Assembly (NCBI RefSeq): GCF_021234875.1
Contig: NZ_JAJQVM010000017.1
Span: 1 to 64,000 of the forward strand
Direction of reading: 5' to 3'
DNA length: 64,000 bases
From: Marinibactrum halimedae
GTDB lineage: Bacteria > Pseudomonadota > Gammaproteobacteria > Pseudomonadales > Cellvibrionaceae
Numbering within the stretch: position 1 is the first letter of the stretch; every line of letters begins with the position of its first letter. The position numbers and the translations under genes are program-made. Positions 1 through 9,380 of this stretch are shown piece after piece. The notes beneath the pieces are model-generated. The model was not told the DNA's origin. It ran no database searches and was given only the letters and a program-made list of their open reading frames with translations.

Positions 1-228
1 CCATGCGCAGTTCTTTGTTTTCTTTACGTAGGCGTTTTAGCTCTGCTCGCTCATCTTCGACCAAGGTAATACCCTCTGACTGAGCTTCTATTTTTTCTTT
101 CCATTTATAGATCAGGCTGGTTCCAATACCCAGTGACTTTGCGGCCTGAGCCACTGATCTACCACTAAAGCCACAGCTTCTTCTTTGAATTCTTTTGTAT
201 ATTGTTTGTGAGTTCGTTTCTGACTCAT
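1..228 (-). pseudogene. IS3-type transposase OrfA, frameshifted and partial
   Basis: From the ATG at 228 the frame reads MSQKRTHKQYTKEFKEEAVA, the usual start of an IS3/IS911-type OrfA helix-turn-helix protein. After about residue 24 this frame loses similarity and soon stops. A second frame takes over with AQAAKSLGIGTSLIYKWKEK and then a charged, leucine-rich coiled coil (ERAELKRLRKENKELRM), as expected for the rest of OrfA. The join lies near 145-155 and looks like a small deletion, perhaps about 8 nt, removing the middle of the HTH. The normal OrfA/OrfB programmed shift is near the end of OrfA, so this is more likely damage. The gene continues past position 1. Confidence 0.65.
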
Positions 229-296
229 GATGACCCCTTAACTATTTGACGGTAATTGTCTCTTAATTAAGTGTCCGGTGCTATTAGACCACTACA
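1..296 (-). mobile_element. Right-hand end of an IS3-family-like insertion sequence (runs off the window)
   Basis: The segment carries the 5' part of a transposase OrfA on the minus strand. It appears to end at about 296, where the minus strand begins TGTAGTGGTCTAATAGCACC, a plausible outer inverted repeat for an IS150/IS3-type element. The other end lies outside the window, so neither the repeat pair nor a target duplication can be checked. The family call rests on OrfA similarity recalled from IS3 elements (HTH of the Tnp_1 type followed by a leucine-zipper-like coiled coil). Confidence 0.6.
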
Positions 297-300
297 CTCA

Positions 301-1808
301 ATGAAAGCAATTGTCAAGGAATTTGAAATTGAAAATGTAGATAAGCTTTATCAAATCATGAATGCATATTTTCATGCTGCCGGTGACCTATATGAGGATA
401 ACGGATTAAATCTGTCGAAAATAATTACCAAGGCAACAGTTTTCAAAATTTTAGTATCTCACTCTAGGTCTGTTACAGGGCTCCCTAGTAATAATTGATC
501 AATGCTTAAGGTTAAAGCTTGATCCATATGAACCTTTATTAATCAAAAGAAAGATTCATAAGAGAAAAATTTCATCAGGCAAATTGCCTGAGACCCCAAA
601 TATATCTTTTTGAATTTAAAATTAGGTCAAACAATGATCCTTTGGGTTGGATCTGGATCATTTTGATTGTTTATTACTAGGGAGCCCTGAGGTCTGTTAT
701 ATCTATGATATTTGATTACAACCCTGAGAATATTGAAAAGATAAGCGAGTATAAGAAGTATTTATCTAGGTCTCTTCCAGGTTCATTTGATGATATTGCC
801 GCATCTCGAGCATACGCTAGAACAACCGAGGCTTTGGATAGAAAGCTTCTTAAAAGAACGGTTAGGATTTGAGAATTGCAAAAGCTTTCAAGGCTTGTAC
901 TGCCACATATCGTGTCTGGTATTGTGTCGGCAAGACGTTCGGCCCATGACCGGCTTTTTGAGAGTCTAAATGATTTGGAGTTTATTACTCGAAAGATTGA
1001 TAATGTTGATCAGTCTTGCACTGTAGAGCTACAGATTCTTTCCGAACCTCCATTTTTTCAACTTCTAGCAGGCGAGGCGCATCGATTTTTGTTAGCGTCA
1101 GCCGTTAGTAAACAAAGGTCTTTTCAACAACAAGAAGATAATGCAGCTTGGCAAGTAATTGAACATTACTATGCAGCTTACTACGCAATACATTATCTCA
1201 TTCGCATCTCTGGAATTGGTTTGTGTAATCTTGATAGCAGCTCAGTTTCAAGGATCGAACAATGTTGTTATGGGGCTAGTGCAGGAATAAATGGAGCTCC
1301 CGTGCGGGGCTTATATACTATTAAATACAATGTTGATACTCAAGTTCTAACGATGAGAAAACCTCAAGCAAGATCAGGAGGATCTCACGTTGACGCTTGG
1401 AGGCTCTGGGTTGAATTTATAGATAGGCTCGTGGCTCACTTGGAGAAAGATATGAGCGAGTATGCATCTGAAGCTCTTCTTCTTAGCCTGCATAAGAGTT
1501 TCGTACAAAGATCGGTTGGGCATTTCAACCCACCAATTCTACGAGGAGAGATAAATTATCAATTTAAAGGTGGAGTTTGGCCATTTGAACGAAATTCGAC
1601 GAATAGTATTCGATCATTAAAAAATTCAATTTTGGCACCACTAAACAGATCTCTCGAATCTTTAACGCCATGGGAAGGACTGGTGGAAAACAATAAAATA
1701 ATAATGGATTTAGCCGCTAGAACTTTCGATCATGCCGCAGATAGCTATCCGAAAAGTATTTGTCGGAGTTTAAAAAATAAGCATAAAAAGCTTCTAGAAT
1801 ATTCATAG
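301..1808 (+). pseudogene. Unknown protein with possible HEPN-like region, broken by a MITE and a stop codon
   Basis: If the 214-bp element at 476-689 and one copy of its 10-bp target duplication are removed, the frame from ATG 301 reads on through 700-869, meets TGA at 870-872, and continues in the same frame to 1808. The restored product would be about 427 residues. I do not recognise the family. The second half contains AWQVIEHYYAAYYAIHYL (near 1147-1200), resembling the YYAAYHA helix of HEPN domains, and near the C terminus RSLKNKH, which fits the R-x(4-6)-H signature of HEPN RNases; this is a weak inference. The 5' end may also have been cut by the IS ending at 296. The part from TTG 876 could still be translated alone (310 residues, AGGA upstream), so expression of a fragment cannot be excluded. 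Confidence 0.6.
476..689. mobile_element. Non-coding MITE with 19-bp perfect terminal inverted repeats
   Basis: The element starts CAGGGCTCCCTAGTAATAA (476-494) and ends with its exact reverse complement (671-689). It is flanked by the 10-bp direct repeat AGGTCTGTTA at 466-475 and 690-699, the mark of a transposition event. It encodes no protein, so it must have been moved in trans. An internal palindrome CAGGCAAATTGCCTG sits at 576-590. Ends starting CAGGG with 8-10-bp duplications are, as I recall, typical of the ISAs1 family; that assignment is inference. Confidence 0.85.
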
Positions 1809-1966
1809 TTAAGCCGGCCGGCTAGAGTAAAAAACACTTCACTTTGAAGTGCTCTAAGGATATATATAGTGAAGAATGGCCATCATTGGTGTCCTAAGAC
1901 ACCATACATTGGCCAAAGCGGCCAAACTATGGTGTCAAGAACAGTAGGCTACAAAGGTGGGGAAAA

Positions 1967-2043
1967 TGGTGGGCCCTCACGGACTTGAACCGTGGACCTA
2001 TCGATTATGAGTCGAGTGCTCTAACCAGCTGAGCTAAGGGCCC
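1967..2043 (-). tRNA. tRNA-Ile2 (anticodon CAU), CCA encoded
   Basis: The minus strand folds as a full cloverleaf: acceptor GGGCCCT/AGGGCCC, D arm GCTC/GAGC, anticodon loop CTCATAA, T arm CACGG/CCGTG with TTCAAGT loop, and an encoded CCA. The anticodon stem TCGA/TCGA around CTCATAA resembles the lysidine-modified isoleucine tRNA (ileX type) more than elongator tRNA-Met, and E. coli ileX also lies beside rpoD. CAU alone cannot distinguish the two; the presence of TilS and identity elements would decide. Its 3' end points at the decayed accessory segment at 1-1960. Confidence 0.93.
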
Positions 2044-2143
2044 TTCTTAACGGCAAAGCAGGCTGCCGTTGGTAAGTGCGGGGCATTATATAGCCCCGCA
2101 AGTTTTCTGAAAAGTACTGAAGCGAAAGTTTTTTGGTAATGAA

Positions 2144-3967
2144 TTATTCGTCCAAAAAGCTTCTGAGGTGATCAGAACGCGATGGATGGCGTAATTTTCG
2201 TAATGCTTTTGCTTCAATCTGGCGAATACGCTCACGGGTAACGTCGAATTGCTTACCAACTTCTTCAAGAGTGTGGTCGGTATTCATATCGATGCCAAAG
2301 CGCATTCTCAGGACTTTTGCTTCACGAGCAGTGAGCCCTGCCAGTACTTCTTTTGTGGCTTCGGTGAGGCCTTGGCCTGTGGCAACTTCTACCGGAGAGG
2401 TAATTGCGGTATCTTCGATGAAATCGCCTAGGTGTGAATCTTCATCATCACCGATGGGGGTTTCCATGGAGATGGGCTCTTTCGCAATTTTTAAGACTTT
2501 GCGAATTTTATCCTCTGGCATATCCATGCGTTCGCCCAGCTCTTCTGGTGTCGGCTCTCGACCCATTTCCTGGAGCATTTGACGCGAAATTCGGTTCAGT
2601 TTATTGATGGTCTCTATCATGTGAACCGGAATACGAATCGTACGAGCTTGGTCTGCGATGGATCGGGTAATGGCCTGGCGAATCCACCAAGTAGCATAGG
2701 TGGAGAATTTGTAACCACGACGGTATTCAAATTTGTCCACAGCTTTCATTAAGCCAATGTTGCCCTCTTGAATAAGATCCAAAAATTGTAGGCCACGATT
2801 GGTGTATTTTTTCGCAATTGAAATAACTAAGCGTAGGTTTGCCTCAACCATTTCTTTTTTCGCACGACGGGCGCGGGCTTCGCCGATGGACATGCGGCGG
2901 TTGATATCTTTCACCGCCGCTAAGGATAAGCCGGTTTCTTCTTCAACTTGGGCTAGCTTGCGTTGAGAACGCATGATGTCCATTACATAGGGTTTCAGGC
3001 GAGTAGAGTAGTCTCGATTTTTTTCGATAATACCAGGAATCCACTCTTCTGCTGTTTCGTTGCCCGGAAATTCCTTCATAAAGGCTTTACGTGGCATGCG
3101 TGCTTTGCGTACACACAAGTTCATGATGTTCCGCTCTTCTCTGCGGATACGATCTAAGACGCTACGGATGTATATGTATAGTGGGTCAAACTGTCTTGGT
3201 GGCAGTTTAAAGAACTTGAAAATATCTCCTAGACCGCTGAGTGCTTTTTGCACTTCTTTGGAGTCGCGACTATGGGATTCCAAAACGGATTGCACGGTTT
3301 CACACTGAGCACGAAGTTCATTAAAACGCGCTTTGGCTTCTTCTGGGTCTACGCCGCCTGCGTTTTCTTCATCTTCGTCATCATCGTCGAGGTCTTCTTT
3401 GACCTCTTCTGTTGCAGTATTGTCAACTGCTGTGGCTGCGGGTACATCTTCAGCGGGGTCGAGCCAGCCGCTAATGACATCTGGTAGGCGTCGCTCTTCT
3501 TTTTCGACTAGGTCATACTCGTCGATGAGGCCTGATACCGCATTTGGCCAGTAGGCGATCGCGTGCATTAATTCCCGTACGCCTTCTTCGATACGCTTGG
3601 CGATGGCAATTTCACCTTCTCGAGTTAATAACTCGACGGTGCCCATTTCGCGCATGTACATACGTACGGGGTCAGTGGTGCGACCTGCTTCAGTCTCGAC
3701 TGCAGCAAGTGCCGCAGCTGCTTCGGCGGCAGCGATCTCGTCGGGAGATTCGCTGTCGGACATCATGAGCTGGTCAGAATCAGGGGCAGACTCAAAAACC
3801 TGGATACCCAAGTCGTTGATCATTTGAATAATTTCTTCGACCTGATCTGGGTCGGAAATGTCATCGGGAAGGTGGTCGTTGACCTCGGCGTATGTAAGAT
3901 ACCCTTGCTCTTTCCCTCGTGCGATCAATTCTTTGATTCGTGATTGTTGCTGGGCGGTGTCGGTCAT
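2144..3967 (-). CDS. rpoD: RNA polymerase primary sigma factor sigma-70 (RpoD)
   Basis: 607 residues, close to the 613 of E. coli RpoD. Region 1.1 is at the N terminus ([22 protein letters not shown]), then an acidic stretch and region 1.2 ([20 protein letters not shown]). The non-conserved region lies in the middle with a very acidic run. Region 2.3-2.4 ([22 protein letters not shown]) melts and reads the -10 box, region 3 follows ([16 protein letters not shown]), and region 4.2 ([20 protein letters not shown]) reads the -35 box. It directs RNA polymerase to housekeeping promoters. It is last in the rpsU-yqeY-dnaG-rpoD series but is separated from dnaG by about 410 bp, so it probably also has its own promoter. 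Confidence 0.98.
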   Translation of the reverse strand: MTDTAQQQSRIKELIARGKEQGYLTYAEVNDHLPDDISDPDQVEEIIQMINDLGIQVFESAPDSDQLMMSDSESPDEIAAAEAAAALAAVETEAGRTTDPVRMYMREMGTVELLTREGEIAIAKRIEEGVRELMHAIAYWPNAVSGLIDEYDLVEKEERRLPDVISGWLDPAEDVPAATAVDNTATEEVKEDLDDDDEDEENAGGVDPEEAKARFNELRAQCETVQSVLESHSRDSKEVQKALSGLGDIFKFFKLPPRQFDPLYIYIRSVLDRIRREERNIMNLCVRKARMPRKAFMKEFPGNETAEEWIPGIIEKNRDYSTRLKPYVMDIMRSQRKLAQVEEETGLSLAAVKDINRRMSIGEARARRAKKEMVEANLRLVISIAKKYTNRGLQFLDLIQEGNIGLMKAVDKFEYRRGYKFSTYATWWIRQAITRSIADQARTIRIPVHMIETINKLNRISRQMLQEMGREPTPEELGERMDMPEDKIRKVLKIAKEPISMETPIGDDEDSHLGDFIEDTAITSPVEVATGQGLTEATKEVLAGLTAREAKVLRMRFGIDMNTDHTLEEVGKQFDVTRERIRQIEAKALRKLRHPSRSDHLRSFLDE

Positions 3968-4377
3968 TCTAAGCCTTGTAAAACCTTTCGAAAGTGGTGG
4001 GCGTAAAAACGGTCAATTATAACTTATTTTGTTACAAGCTTGCCATGCATTAGGTAACGAGTAAGAGCATGCTCTCTTCATTTGGTTCAGTGGCACTGAG
4101 TCTCATTTTTGTCGATTTGCAAGTGTTGGCTCTCGTCAGAGGTGATTCAAATCGTTGCTGTATTAATTTTGATCTCTTTATAGTTGTGCTTCTAAATGTA
4201 CTTTTTTAGATGTACTTCTGAAATTGCACTTCTGATCTTTGTATTTTTTATACTGTACTTTTTGTGCTCATCACGTTTGTGCTTGGCTGTTGGTATCAAC
4301 GAACTTTTCTTCTTTCTACCACTGATATATTGGACATCTGATATATTGGACATCTGCTTATAGTGAATAGTGTGCAG
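3968..4377. other. dnaG-rpoD spacer, T-rich, no gene seen
   Basis: About 410 bp separate dnaG from rpoD on the minus strand. The plus strand is T-rich with repeated TGTACTTCT/TGCACTTCT-like motifs around 4188-4255 and a perfect 16-bp duplication at 4322-4353. No open frame with a ribosome site is visible. In E. coli the matching interval carries the internal (heat-inducible) rpoD promoters, so it is the natural place for an rpoD promoter, but I could not pick a convincing -35/-10 pair. Confidence 0.5.
4322..4353. repeat. 16-bp tandem duplication downstream of dnaG
   Basis: CTGATATATTGGACAT occurs twice head to tail, followed by CTG of a third copy. It begins 25 bp beyond the dnaG stop codon. 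It is one of several 14-17-bp duplications in spacers of this window. Confidence 0.9.
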
Positions 4378-6366
4378 TTAATTTAGGCGGCCCTTTAACA
4401 CCTCGTTCAACAGCTGTTGTTTTTCTTCCCTAGTAAGACCAGTTAAGGTGCTAACCTTCAGTTTTTCCAGTGCTTTTTGTCGTTTTTGTTTTGTGTATCG
4501 CTCTATGAGTTGAGCAAAGCAGGCTCGATATTCCCCTTCCACATCATAGGTTAAGGTCTTGTTGGCGTTAGCCAGTAGATCTGAAGCAATGAGGCTGGCC
4601 AGTTGTTCAGTGTCTTCAGCGCCTTTTGCTGCTCGCCAGTAACCGAGTATTTTACTGAGGCTGTAATGGGGGCGTTGCTTTAGAAGTTCAAGGAGTTCAA
4701 GAAATCTTACAGTGTCAGGGTTGGACGACTCGTTTAACTCGGCTAAGTCAAATTCGGTGGTAACGCTGACCAACTCCGAGTGCTGTAGGAGAAGTGTGCA
4801 CAGTCTTTTCTCCGGTGTTTGCTTGCAAGAGGTAAGGTGATGGTGACGTGTGTGAGCTCCGTGAGTATCGAGGTTTTGCGCTGAAAAGTGAGAATGTTCT
4901 TCATGATTTGTGGTGTCGTTAGGGGGGAAGTATGCTGTATTGGCTTCGGTAATAAACTCCTGTGCGGCTTCTAGTGAGGTAGGCAGTTCCGCATGAGTGA
5001 TACTATCTGCATGAGTGGTGCTAAGGGAAGGTTGATTGTCGGGTGCTGCAATATTGATGAGTTCACTTAGAGTATCTCGACTGAGCCCGGTGCGCTTTGC
5101 CAAATTGTCAAACATTAGCTCTCGATACACACCAGTAGGCAGCCGGTTTAGCATGGGTACGACAGCTTTACTGAGTCTTGCTCTACCTTCCATTGAGTTG
5201 ACATTGAGGTCTTCACCGGCAGCGTCAAACAGATAGTCTTCTAGCGGTACTGCATTTTCTACCATATTAGTGAAGGATTCAGCGCCAAGGCTTCTTACGA
5301 TAGTATCTGGGTCCTCGCCATTGGGCAGAAAGAGAAATTTGACTTGTCGCCCATCCGTCATTGTAGGGAGGCAGTTTTCCAATGCCCGTTTAGCGGCTTG
5401 TCGACCAGCTGCATCACCATCAAAACAAAAGACTATTTCGCTTGTGTGTTTGAAGGCTAGGTTTAGATGGTCTTCTCCGCAGGCGGTACCCAAAGTGGCG
5501 ATTGCGTTATCGATACCAAATTGGGCTAAAGCCACCACATCCATGTAACCTTCTACAACGACAAGACGTGTTTGCTTGCCGTTCTGCTTAGCTCTGTGCA
5601 GCCCGTAGAGTTCTTTTCCTTTATGGAATACGGGTGTTTCGGGGGAATTGAGGTATTTGGGCTTGTCATTACCCAGTACTCGGCCGCCAAAACCAATGGT
5701 TCTGCCTCTTACGTCTTTAATTGGGAAAACAATTCGATGACGAAAGCGGTCATAACGCCGCTTGGTCTCAGCGTGCTCTACCAGTAAACCGGCTTCCAGT
5801 GAAAGGGATTCAATAGAGTCTTTCAATTCTGGGTTTTCTTGGCGTAGATGGTCAATGAGATTGTTCCACCCAGGTGGAGCGAAGCCCAGCTCAAAGCTTT
5901 TCGCAATGTGGCCGGTGAGCCCTCGCTGGCGTAAGTATTCGGCAGCTTCTCGGCGAGCTTTGTGTTTCCTGAGTTGCTGTTGATAGTAGTTGGAAGCTTG
6001 GTCTAGTAATCGATAAATGAGCTTACGTTTTTTCTCTCGTTCCGCTTGCTGTGGGGATGCATGTCTTTCTTTAGGGACGTCAACACCGGCAAGTTTTGCG
6101 AGAGACTCCACTGCTTCAGGAAAGGCCATTTTGTCATAATCCATGACAAAGCCAACGGCATTGCCACTGGCCCCACAACCAAAGCAGTAATAAAACTGTT
6201 TATCTGGACTAACGGTGAAAGAAGGGGTTTTTTCTTCGTGAAAGGGGCAGCAGGCGGAGTAGTTCTTGCCTGTACGTTTGAGCTTAACACGAGAGTCGAT
6301 GATATCGACGATGTCTAGCCTTTCCAGCAAGTCGTCGATAAACGGTTGTGGTATTTGCCCCGGCAT
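4378..6366 (-). CDS. dnaG: DNA primase DnaG
   Basis: 662 residues, somewhat longer than E. coli DnaG (581). It makes the RNA primers for replication. The CHC2 zinc finger has C40, H43, C61 and C64. The RNA-polymerase core follows, with the Toprim motifs EGYMD and DGDAAGRQA for metal and nucleotide binding. The C-terminal helicase-binding domain ends with LTREEKQQLLNEVLKGRLN and should contact DnaB. The extra length is a low-complexity linker rich in His, Thr and Asn (SHFSAQNLDTHGAHTRHHH) between the core and that domain. It lies between yqeY and rpoD on the same strand. Confidence 0.98.
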   Translation of the reverse strand: MPGQIPQPFIDDLLERLDIVDIIDSRVKLKRTGKNYSACCPFHEEKTPSFTVSPDKQFYYCFGCGASGNAVGFVMDYDKMAFPEAVESLAKLAGVDVPKERHASPQQAEREKKRKLIYRLLDQASNYYQQQLRKHKARREAAEYLRQRGLTGHIAKSFELGFAPPGWNNLIDHLRQENPELKDSIESLSLEAGLLVEHAETKRRYDRFRHRIVFPIKDVRGRTIGFGGRVLGNDKPKYLNSPETPVFHKGKELYGLHRAKQNGKQTRLVVVEGYMDVVALAQFGIDNAIATLGTACGEDHLNLAFKHTSEIVFCFDGDAAGRQAAKRALENCLPTMTDGRQVKFLFLPNGEDPDTIVRSLGAESFTNMVENAVPLEDYLFDAAGEDLNVNSMEGRARLSKAVVPMLNRLPTGVYRELMFDNLAKRTGLSRDTLSELINIAAPDNQPSLSTTHADSITHAELPTSLEAAQEFITEANTAYFPPNDTTNHEEHSHFSAQNLDTHGAHTRHHHLTSCKQTPEKRLCTLLLQHSELVSVTTEFDLAELNESSNPDTVRFLELLELLKQRPHYSLSKILGYWRAAKGAEDTEQLASLIASDLLANANKTLTYDVEGEYRACFAQLIERYTKQKRQKALEKLKVSTLTGLTREEKQQLLNEVLKGRLN

Positions 6367-6508
6367 TCTGGTTCAGTCCTATTATTCAGCCCTATTGCTC
6401 CAGTGCTCTTAGTGCTCTTAAAGAGTATGACGGAGCGAATTTAGTAACAACATAGTGCGTCGCTTACTGATTCGATGTCTGCAGGGGCGCTTTAGGGGTG
6501 AGCAGGAA

Positions 6509-6961
6509 TTACGACAAACGTTCTTTAACGAGTTTACTCACTTGACCCATATCACCACGCCCTTGAATTTGTGGTTTCACAATGGCCATGACTTTACCCA
6601 TTTCTTGGGCTGAGCTGGCACCGGCATCGGAAATAGCCTTTGTTATGATGGCCTCTATTTCTTCAGCGGTGAGAGCGGCAGGAAGAAACTCGGCGATGAT
6701 GGCCGCTTCTTTTTGTTCTTGCTCGGCAAGTTCAGGGCGTCCGGCATCTTCGTATTGGGTTTGGGAGTCGCGACGTTGCTTGATCATTTTGTCCAACACG
6801 GCCAGTACGCGGGCATCGTCCAGTTCAATACGCTCATCCACTTCGATGCGTTTAAATTCCGCTTGCATCATTCGCAGTGTGGCTAAACGTTCTTTTTCTT
6901 TTGCTCGCATTGCTTGTTTGACGGCATTTTGAATACGAGGTTTCAACTCTGAGTCGGCCAT
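6509..6961 (-). CDS. yqeY: GatB/YqeY family protein
   Basis: 150 residues from the ATG at 6961; a GTG four codons upstream is possible but less likely, because homologues usually start near MADSELK. The protein is helical with the family motifs ERLATLRMMQAEFKRIEVD and, near the end, GKVMAIVKPQIQGRGDMGQVSKLV. It resembles the tail domain of the GatB subunit of the tRNA amidotransferase; its own biochemical role is not established. Its place between rpsU and dnaG is typical of pseudomonads and relatives, and it should be cotranscribed with them. Confidence 0.93.
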   Translation of the reverse strand: MADSELKPRIQNAVKQAMRAKEKERLATLRMMQAEFKRIEVDERIELDDARVLAVLDKMIKQRRDSQTQYEDAGRPELAEQEQKEAAIIAEFLPAALTAEEIEAIITKAISDAGASSAQEMGKVMAIVKPQIQGRGDMGQVSKLVKERLS

Positions 6962-7219
6962 GAGAAATCTCACTCATTCGTATAATTGTTATTGGGTTTG
7001 AAATGCTGATGAAACTCAGGGAGTTTTAGCAAATTAGTTAGGAAAGTATGACTTAGCCAGAAGTAAAAGCACAGCTCTGTAGAATTGAGGGTGACAGGCA
7101 AAGGAAAGATGCCTTTTCGAGAGCGTTGAAAAGGCGGTCACCAATAAAAGCTGCGCTTGTAGGCGATAGGCAACAAGGTTGCCTTGAAAAGGCCGTCAAT
7201 AAATGACCTTTAATCGCGA

Positions 7220-7435
7220 TTAGTAAAGACGTTGGAACTTGCGAGTTTCGCGTTGCAACTTCTTAGCGTGACGCTTTACGGCAGCCGCTGCTTGGCGCTT
7301 GCGTACAGAAGTTGGTTTTTCATAATGTTCACGACGACGAACTTCCGCCAAGATGCCTGCCTTTTCACACGAACGCTTGAAGCGACGCAAGGCAATATCG
7401 AATGGCTCGTTTTCTTTGATCTTTACTGAAGGCAT
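7220..7435 (-). CDS. rpsU: 30S ribosomal protein S21
   Basis: 71 residues, the normal size. It starts [21 protein letters not shown] and ends in a very basic tail ([21 protein letters not shown]), both diagnostic of bS21. The protein sits on the small subunit near the anti-Shine-Dalgarno helix and aids initiation. It is first in the macromolecular synthesis cluster, with a good sigma70-type promoter 78 bp upstream. Confidence 0.98.
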   Translation of the reverse strand: MPSVKIKENEPFDIALRRFKRSCEKAGILAEVRRREHYEKPTSVRKRQAAAAVKRHAKKLQRETRKFQRLY

Positions 7436-7512
7436 AAGTTTACCTGTGTTTGGTTAAGAGTAGATGGGCTGTTGCCCACTGACTAAAGTATATTCAATTC
7501 TTAGGGGCGCAA

Positions 7513-7541
7513 ATTCTATACGTTGATGGCAACCTCTGCAA
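7513..7541 (-). promoter_or_regulatory. Sigma70-type promoter for rpsU-yqeY-dnaG
   Basis: On the minus strand TTGCAG (7536-7541), a 17-nt spacer, then TAGAAT (7513-7518). Transcription would start near 7506 and enter rpsU after about 70 nt. No other gene lies between. Confidence 0.6.
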
Positions 7542-7758
7542 CATCATGACGGTGTTGATTGTGCGTTTATTTGCGCAATTTTTTTGAATGACCATTAGAA
7601 ACTGCGATTTTGAAGGGATGGACAGAAACATAGGGCTTAAAAGGGTGGTGAATGTTAAGTCTATTTTCCATGGGGGTTGGGTTTTTGGCAGTAATACTGG
7701 AGCTTGAGGAGCTGAATCGATAACATGTGCCGCCTTCAAAGTCGGTGCTCGTATTTTC

Positions 7759-7789
7759 AGAGTGAGTCACCGATAGAGTGAGTCACCGA
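7759..7789. repeat. 16-bp tandem duplication upstream of tsaD
   Basis: AGAGTGAGTCACCGAT at 7759-7774 is repeated at 7775-7789 (last base lacking). The copies sit 60 bp before the tsaD start, in the rpsU-tsaD divergent spacer. TGAGTCA within each copy is itself palindromic. Confidence 0.85.
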
Positions 7790-7848
7790 AAAAAGGTGCC
7801 TCTACGATCGTCTTCTGAGACCATGAATACGTAGTTTAAGGGGGTAGC

Positions 7849-8880
7849 ATGCGTGTCTTAGGTATTGAAACGTCCTGTGATGAAACAGGTGTTGCCATCT
7901 ATGACAGTGAGCAAGGCCTGCTTGCCGATGCCTTATATAGCCAAGTCAAATTGCATGCCGAGTATGGTGGCGTGGTCCCTGAATTGGCTTCTCGTGACCA
8001 TGTTCGTAAATTATTGCCGATGATTGAATCAGTTTTGAAGCAGGCTGATCTCACCACTGGGCATATTGACGGTATTGCCTATACATCTGGCCCAGGGCTG
8101 ATTGGTGCTCTAATGGTTGGGGCCTGTTTTGGCCGCTCGCTGGCTTATGCCTGGGGGAAACCCGCTATTGGTGTCCATCATATGGAAGGGCACCTACTGG
8201 CTCCCATGTTGGAAGACAACCCTCCAGAATTTCCTTTTGTGGCCTTGTTGGTGTCGGGCGGACATACACAATTGGTGCAAGTGGAGGCCATCGGACAGTA
8301 CCGATTGCTTGGAGAGTCGCTCGATGATGCTGCAGGTGAGGCGTTCGATAAAGCCGCCAAAATGCTGGACTTGGATTATCCCGGTGGGCCACACATTGCG
8401 AGGCTGGCAGAATCTGGAACTTCAGGACGGTTTACCTTTCCTCGTCCCATGGTGGATCGTCCCGGATTGGATTTTAGTTTTAGTGGTTTAAAAACGTTCA
8501 CCCTGAATACCGTTGCTGCTCATGCTTTGGATGATGGTTTGCCGGACGATCAAACCTGTGCCGATATTGCCCACGCGTTTCAAGAGGCAGTAGTGCAAAC
8601 GTTGGCGATTAAATGTCGACGTGCGTTGTCAGAAACAGGCTATAAAACCTTAGTGATTGCCGGTGGGGTGTCTGCAAATATACGTTTGAGGGATGTATTA
8701 GTGAAAGAGCTGGCGAGAGTGGGTGGAAGTGTTTTCTACGCTCGTCATCAGTTTTGTACCGATAACGGCGCCATGATTGCGTATGCAGGCTGCCAGAGAT
8801 TACTAGCGGGGCAGCAAGACAAATTAGCCGTGAATGTGAAGCCTCGCTGGCCTATGGATACGTTATCACCGCTTTTGTGA
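7849..8880 (+). CDS. tsaD: tRNA N6-threonylcarbamoyladenosine (t6A37) synthase subunit TsaD
   Basis: 343 residues, the usual length. TsaD transfers threonylcarbamoyl from its adenylate to A37 of tRNAs reading ANN codons, together with TsaB and TsaE. The ASKHA ATPase phosphate motif is at the start ([15 protein letters not shown]). The metal site HHMEGH spans residues 110-115 and TDNGAMIA lies near the end. The start is fixed by GGGGGTAGC just before ATG. It is divergent from rpsU, as in Pseudomonas and E. coli. Confidence 0.98.
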   Translation: MRVLGIETSCDETGVAIYDSEQGLLADALYSQVKLHAEYGGVVPELASRDHVRKLLPMIESVLKQADLTTGHIDGIAYTSGPGLIGALMVGACFGRSLAYAWGKPAIGVHHMEGHLLAPMLEDNPPEFPFVALLVSGGHTQLVQVEAIGQYRLLGESLDDAAGEAFDKAAKMLDLDYPGGPHIARLAESGTSGRFTFPRPMVDRPGLDFSFSGLKTFTLNTVAAHALDDGLPDDQTCADIAHAFQEAVVQTLAIKCRRALSETGYKTLVIAGGVSANIRLRDVLVKELARVGGSVFYARHQFCTDNGAMIAYAGCQRLLAGQQDKLAVNVKPRWPMDTLSPLL

Positions 8881-8975
8881 TGCAAAGTTAAGCTGGTGAG
8901 TGTGGTTAATGCCACTGTGTTTTTCATTATTTCTTTTTTCAGAACTTACTTGACGTTAACAAGGCACACCGCAAT

Positions 8976-9380
8976 ATGGGTGATAACTCTCCAAACCGTG
9001 ACATCGTTTTTATTCGGGATTTAGAAGTTGAAGCTGTAATTGGCGTCTTTGATTGGGAGAGGCGAGTTAAGCAGAGGCTGGTCTTTGATGTAGAAATGGC
9101 AACGAACATTGTGAAAGCAGCTAAGACCGATAACCTTGAATATGCCATCAATTACCGAGCGGTTGCTGATGAGTTGATTGAGTTTGTGAGCCACAGTGAA
9201 TTTCAGTTGATTGAATCGTTAGTGGAACATTTATCAATGAAGTTGAATGAAAAATTTGGTTTGTCGTGGGTTCGCCTTACGGTTCATAAACCCGGTGCAG
9301 TAAAAGAAGCGCGTGATGTGGGTGTGGTGATTGAACGGACGTTTTCAAGTCCAATGGATGACCAAGGGAGATTGTTTTAA
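8976..9380 (+). CDS. folB: Dihydroneopterin aldolase FolB
   Basis: 134 residues, slightly long because of an N-terminal extension (MGDNSPNR) before the usual first strand DIVFIRDLEVEAVIGVFDWER. It cleaves 7,8-dihydroneopterin to 6-hydroxymethyl-dihydropterin in folate synthesis. The conserved INYRAVADELIEFV, ESLVEHLS and RLTVHKPGAV segments are present. No alternative in-frame start lies nearer. Its stop overlaps the next start (TAATG), so FolB and FolK are translationally coupled and catalyse consecutive steps. The plsY gene often found between tsaD and folB is absent here. Confidence 0.95.
   Translation: MGDNSPNRDIVFIRDLEVEAVIGVFDWERRVKQRLVFDVEMATNIVKAAKTDNLEYAINYRAVADELIEFVSHSEFQLIESLVEHLSMKLNEKFGLSWVRLTVHKPGAVKEARDVGVVIERTFSSPMDDQGRLF

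Noticed and set aside
271-498. Stand-alone 75-residue gene starting in the IS end
   Set aside because: Its start lies in the IS terminus and its last residues (TGLPSNN) are encoded by the MITE end; it is the front of the broken gene at 301.
7494-7770. Minus-strand frames upstream of rpsU
   Set aside because: They cover the rpsU promoter region, have no ribosome site and no motif.
8881-8975. Missing plsY between tsaD and folB as an unusual loss
   Set aside because: The spacer is ordinary, and plsY is often located elsewhere; a whole-genome check would be needed before calling it a loss.
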